From the NCBI GenBank assembly GCA_964247055.1, contig OZ176053.1, forward strand, positions 10,602,001 to 10,666,000: 64,000 nt of DNA, given 5' to 3'. The position numbers and the translations under genes were made by a program. This document shows, piece by piece, positions 62,489 to 64,000 of the stretch. The notes beneath the pieces were generated by a model. The model made no database searches. It had not been told where the DNA came from and was given only the letters and a program-made list of their open reading frames with translations. Positions within the stretch are counted from its first letter, which is position 1, and the number at the start of each line of letters is the position of its first letter. The stretch comes from Paragordius varius (Eukaryota > Nematomorpha).

Positions 62489-63686
62489 TTAAAACATGCC
62501 ATTAAGTTGGGTAAGAGATTCGCCATAAAAATCTGGGATCCATTCAACTCTATTCTCAAGGTTTTCTTGTTGTCGACCTGTGCATTTATCACAAATGGTT
62601 TTTTCAGTATTGGCATTTGTTGTGGATGATTTATCATTAACATTAAGGACTGCAGCGGTACAATCCGGATGATTTTGACAACGGACAAAAGGATTCGCAC
62701 CACAATTCACAAGCAATTCCATTTTATCGGCATAAGCTTTTGCCTGACCCTGTACTTTCTCAAGTTCCTGGGGTGAAGTTACGCCCGAAAGTACGAGGAA
62801 GGACGTCATACCATTACGATTAGCCCCAAGTATGTCGGTATTTAACCTTAATATGTTATAATATTATATTATATGTGCAAAATTATTCATTTTCCGGTAA
62901 ATTACTTGTCTGTAAATACATAACTAAAAAATTGTTTAAAGCTAAAAGTTTTATAATTTAAATATGGGTTCAATTAATGACCGGTCAAAAAAATTAAACG
63001 ACTTTACACCTCATTCATTGGTCATAACCAGTTATCTATCAAAATATGTATTTAAATACAATATATCATCAAAGTATAATTGATATATCGACAAGTAATA
63101 AAAATAACATAATTTTTGGGTTACACCATTTTTTCTCATAAATTTACAGTGTAAAATTTATATTGTATGGACCAAACGTAAGTACATAAGACAAATATTT
63201 TTTCAATACCCGTACTTTTTTAACTTAACTTTTGATATAACTTCATTTTTAAAATTGCAAAAATAGGGTAGATTAGTAACAATATATTTTACGATAAGAT
63301 TTTTAAAAAAGTATGGTGTAGAAAAAATATTTGTCGTTACCCGTTTAAAGGTTTTATTTGTATAAGTTTAATTTTTCTGTTGTTATACCATTAAAATAAC
63401 TTTGCATACATTTTATCATATAACCCAAAAAAATGGCTAGTTATATTAAACAATCACACGACATAAATACATCGATAACCAATCTGACTGAGTTTTATAA
63501 AGAAAATTATAAATTTGGTAATCAAAAAATTTTAATAAACTAACCGATCACCAAAAAAGATTGTACGTTTCAGATCAAGTTTATGCTCCTCAATCATACA
63601 ACGAAAAATGGGATCATGAGGTTTTCCCGCTATCCAAGGCTGCCGCCCTGCACCTTTTACAACACTTTCCACAATGCAACCCGTAC
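62489..63686 (-). CDS. PGP: PGP/PDXP-type HAD phosphatase, C-terminal exons only
   Basis: HAD-IIA (NagD-type) phosphatase of the phosphoglycolate/glycerol-3-phosphate phosphatase and pyridoxal phosphatase group. Exons 63545-63686 and 62489-62846 (TAA); the nucleophile DxD exon lies beyond the right edge. Evidence: GTGCIVESV then AGKPHDPIFRCMIEEH (HAD motif III Lys in GKP), FFGDRLNTDILGANRNGM (motif IV GDRxxTD), SFLVLSGVTSPQELE, and the C-terminal WIPDFYGESLTQL matching the family's VPDFYVDSIADL. Phases agree (CG|G in GDR-L). Odd: between SGVTSPQE and IPDFY the protein has about 75 residues where human PGP has about 20, including Cys pairs and a His (NCGANPFVRCQNHPDC, then ICDKC), which could bind metal. 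The start of the upstream exon at 63686 is phase 1. Secure as to family; PGP versus PDXP not separable here. Confidence 0.9.
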
Positions 63687-63921
63687 CTTTTATAACACAA
63701 AAAAATTATTTTATAAAAAAAATATTTTTGGCATATTGTTACATTTGGACACCTATATTTCTTGAATAATAATTGACAACAAATACAATGAAAAAGTTAT
63801 GAAAAAAAGAAAAATCCATTTAAAACATATAATAAAATTAAAGTTTATGTAATTTTTAAAGATTATAAATATGCTTTTTTAAGAAAATAATGGGATTGTT
63901 GAAAATTAAAAATAGAGCATT

Positions 63922-64000
63922 TGCTTCGATTCAAATTGGGGTATCCAGTGGGCCCATACTATATTTAAGTTATTTCAAAATACTGAAAGAAACGGTTCAT
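63922..64000 (-). mobile_element. TTAA-MITE family 'A', partial at window edge
   Basis: CTTCGATTCAAATTGGGGTATCC and TACTGAAAGAAACGGTTC match one end of the A family; the remainder is outside the window. It would lie in an upstream intron of the phosphatase gene. Confidence 0.75.

Noticed and set aside
1-64000. CRISPR array, bacterial operon or prophage
   Set aside because: No regularly spaced repeats; genes are split by GT/AG introns and are of animal type.

Overview
The window is about 75-80% A+T and holds eight intron-containing or long single-exon eukaryotic genes set in a sea of small transposons. The gene set is V-ATPase subunit B, TMEM170, a CAT-type SLC7A transporter, D2HGDH, STOML2/SLP-2, OGFOD2, an alpha carbonic anhydrase and a PGP/PDXP-type HAD phosphatase. 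Together with SPIN-like hAT MITEs, a Harbinger element and Ty3/Gypsy fossils, this points to an animal nuclear genome using the standard code. I cannot name the species. A striking trait is a class of ultra-short introns (22-27 nt, eight supported by phase and homology) alongside ordinary introns of 61 nt to 5.5 kb. Introns of about 26 nt have been reported in dicyemid mesozoans, so that lineage is worth testing, but this is only a hint.

Layout. 1-1670 (+): last four exons of V-ATPase B with an unusual C-terminal tail. 2938-3563: hAT-like MITE. 3900-4337 (+): TMEM170 with two tiny introns. 4.4-9.7 kb: repeats, including a diverged tandem array at about 6.9-7.35 kb. 9709-17292 (-): CAT amino-acid transporter, 14 coding exons. 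17.3-20.9 kb: repeats. 20926-29901 (-): D2HGDH with seven shared 5' exons followed by two different 3' halves. 30-34.5 kb: repeats. 34508-43689 (-): STOML2, 11 coding exons; its 5.5 kb ninth intron holds Ty3/Gypsy fossil pieces, a ~1.9 kb inverted-repeat element and a TTAA MITE. 43.7-51.1 kb: nested transposons. 51120-54203 (+): OGFOD2, seven exons. 57385-58521 (+): carbonic anhydrase in a single exon. 58.6-62.4 kb: MITEs. 62489-63686 (-): last two exons of a PGP-like phosphatase that continues beyond the right edge.

The genes are typical housekeeping loci (vacuolar acidification, nuclear envelope/ER shaping, cationic amino-acid uptake, mitochondrial 2-hydroxyglutarate oxidation, mitochondrial membrane scaffolding, CO2 hydration, phosphate-ester repair). 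They are not an operon and show no shared pathway.

The most interesting signals are: the two alternative C-terminal modules of D2HGDH, one of which has lost the usual substrate-site Lys; the ultra-short introns; a MITE family with TTAA target duplications, proven by one copy inserted inside another that was also split by a Harbinger element with ATG target duplication; a Cys-rich insertion in the phosphatase; and a 50-residue V-ATPase B tail ending in a PDZ-type motif. Exon limits were derived by reading GT/AG sites, phase and family alignment from memory; no search or transcript data were available.
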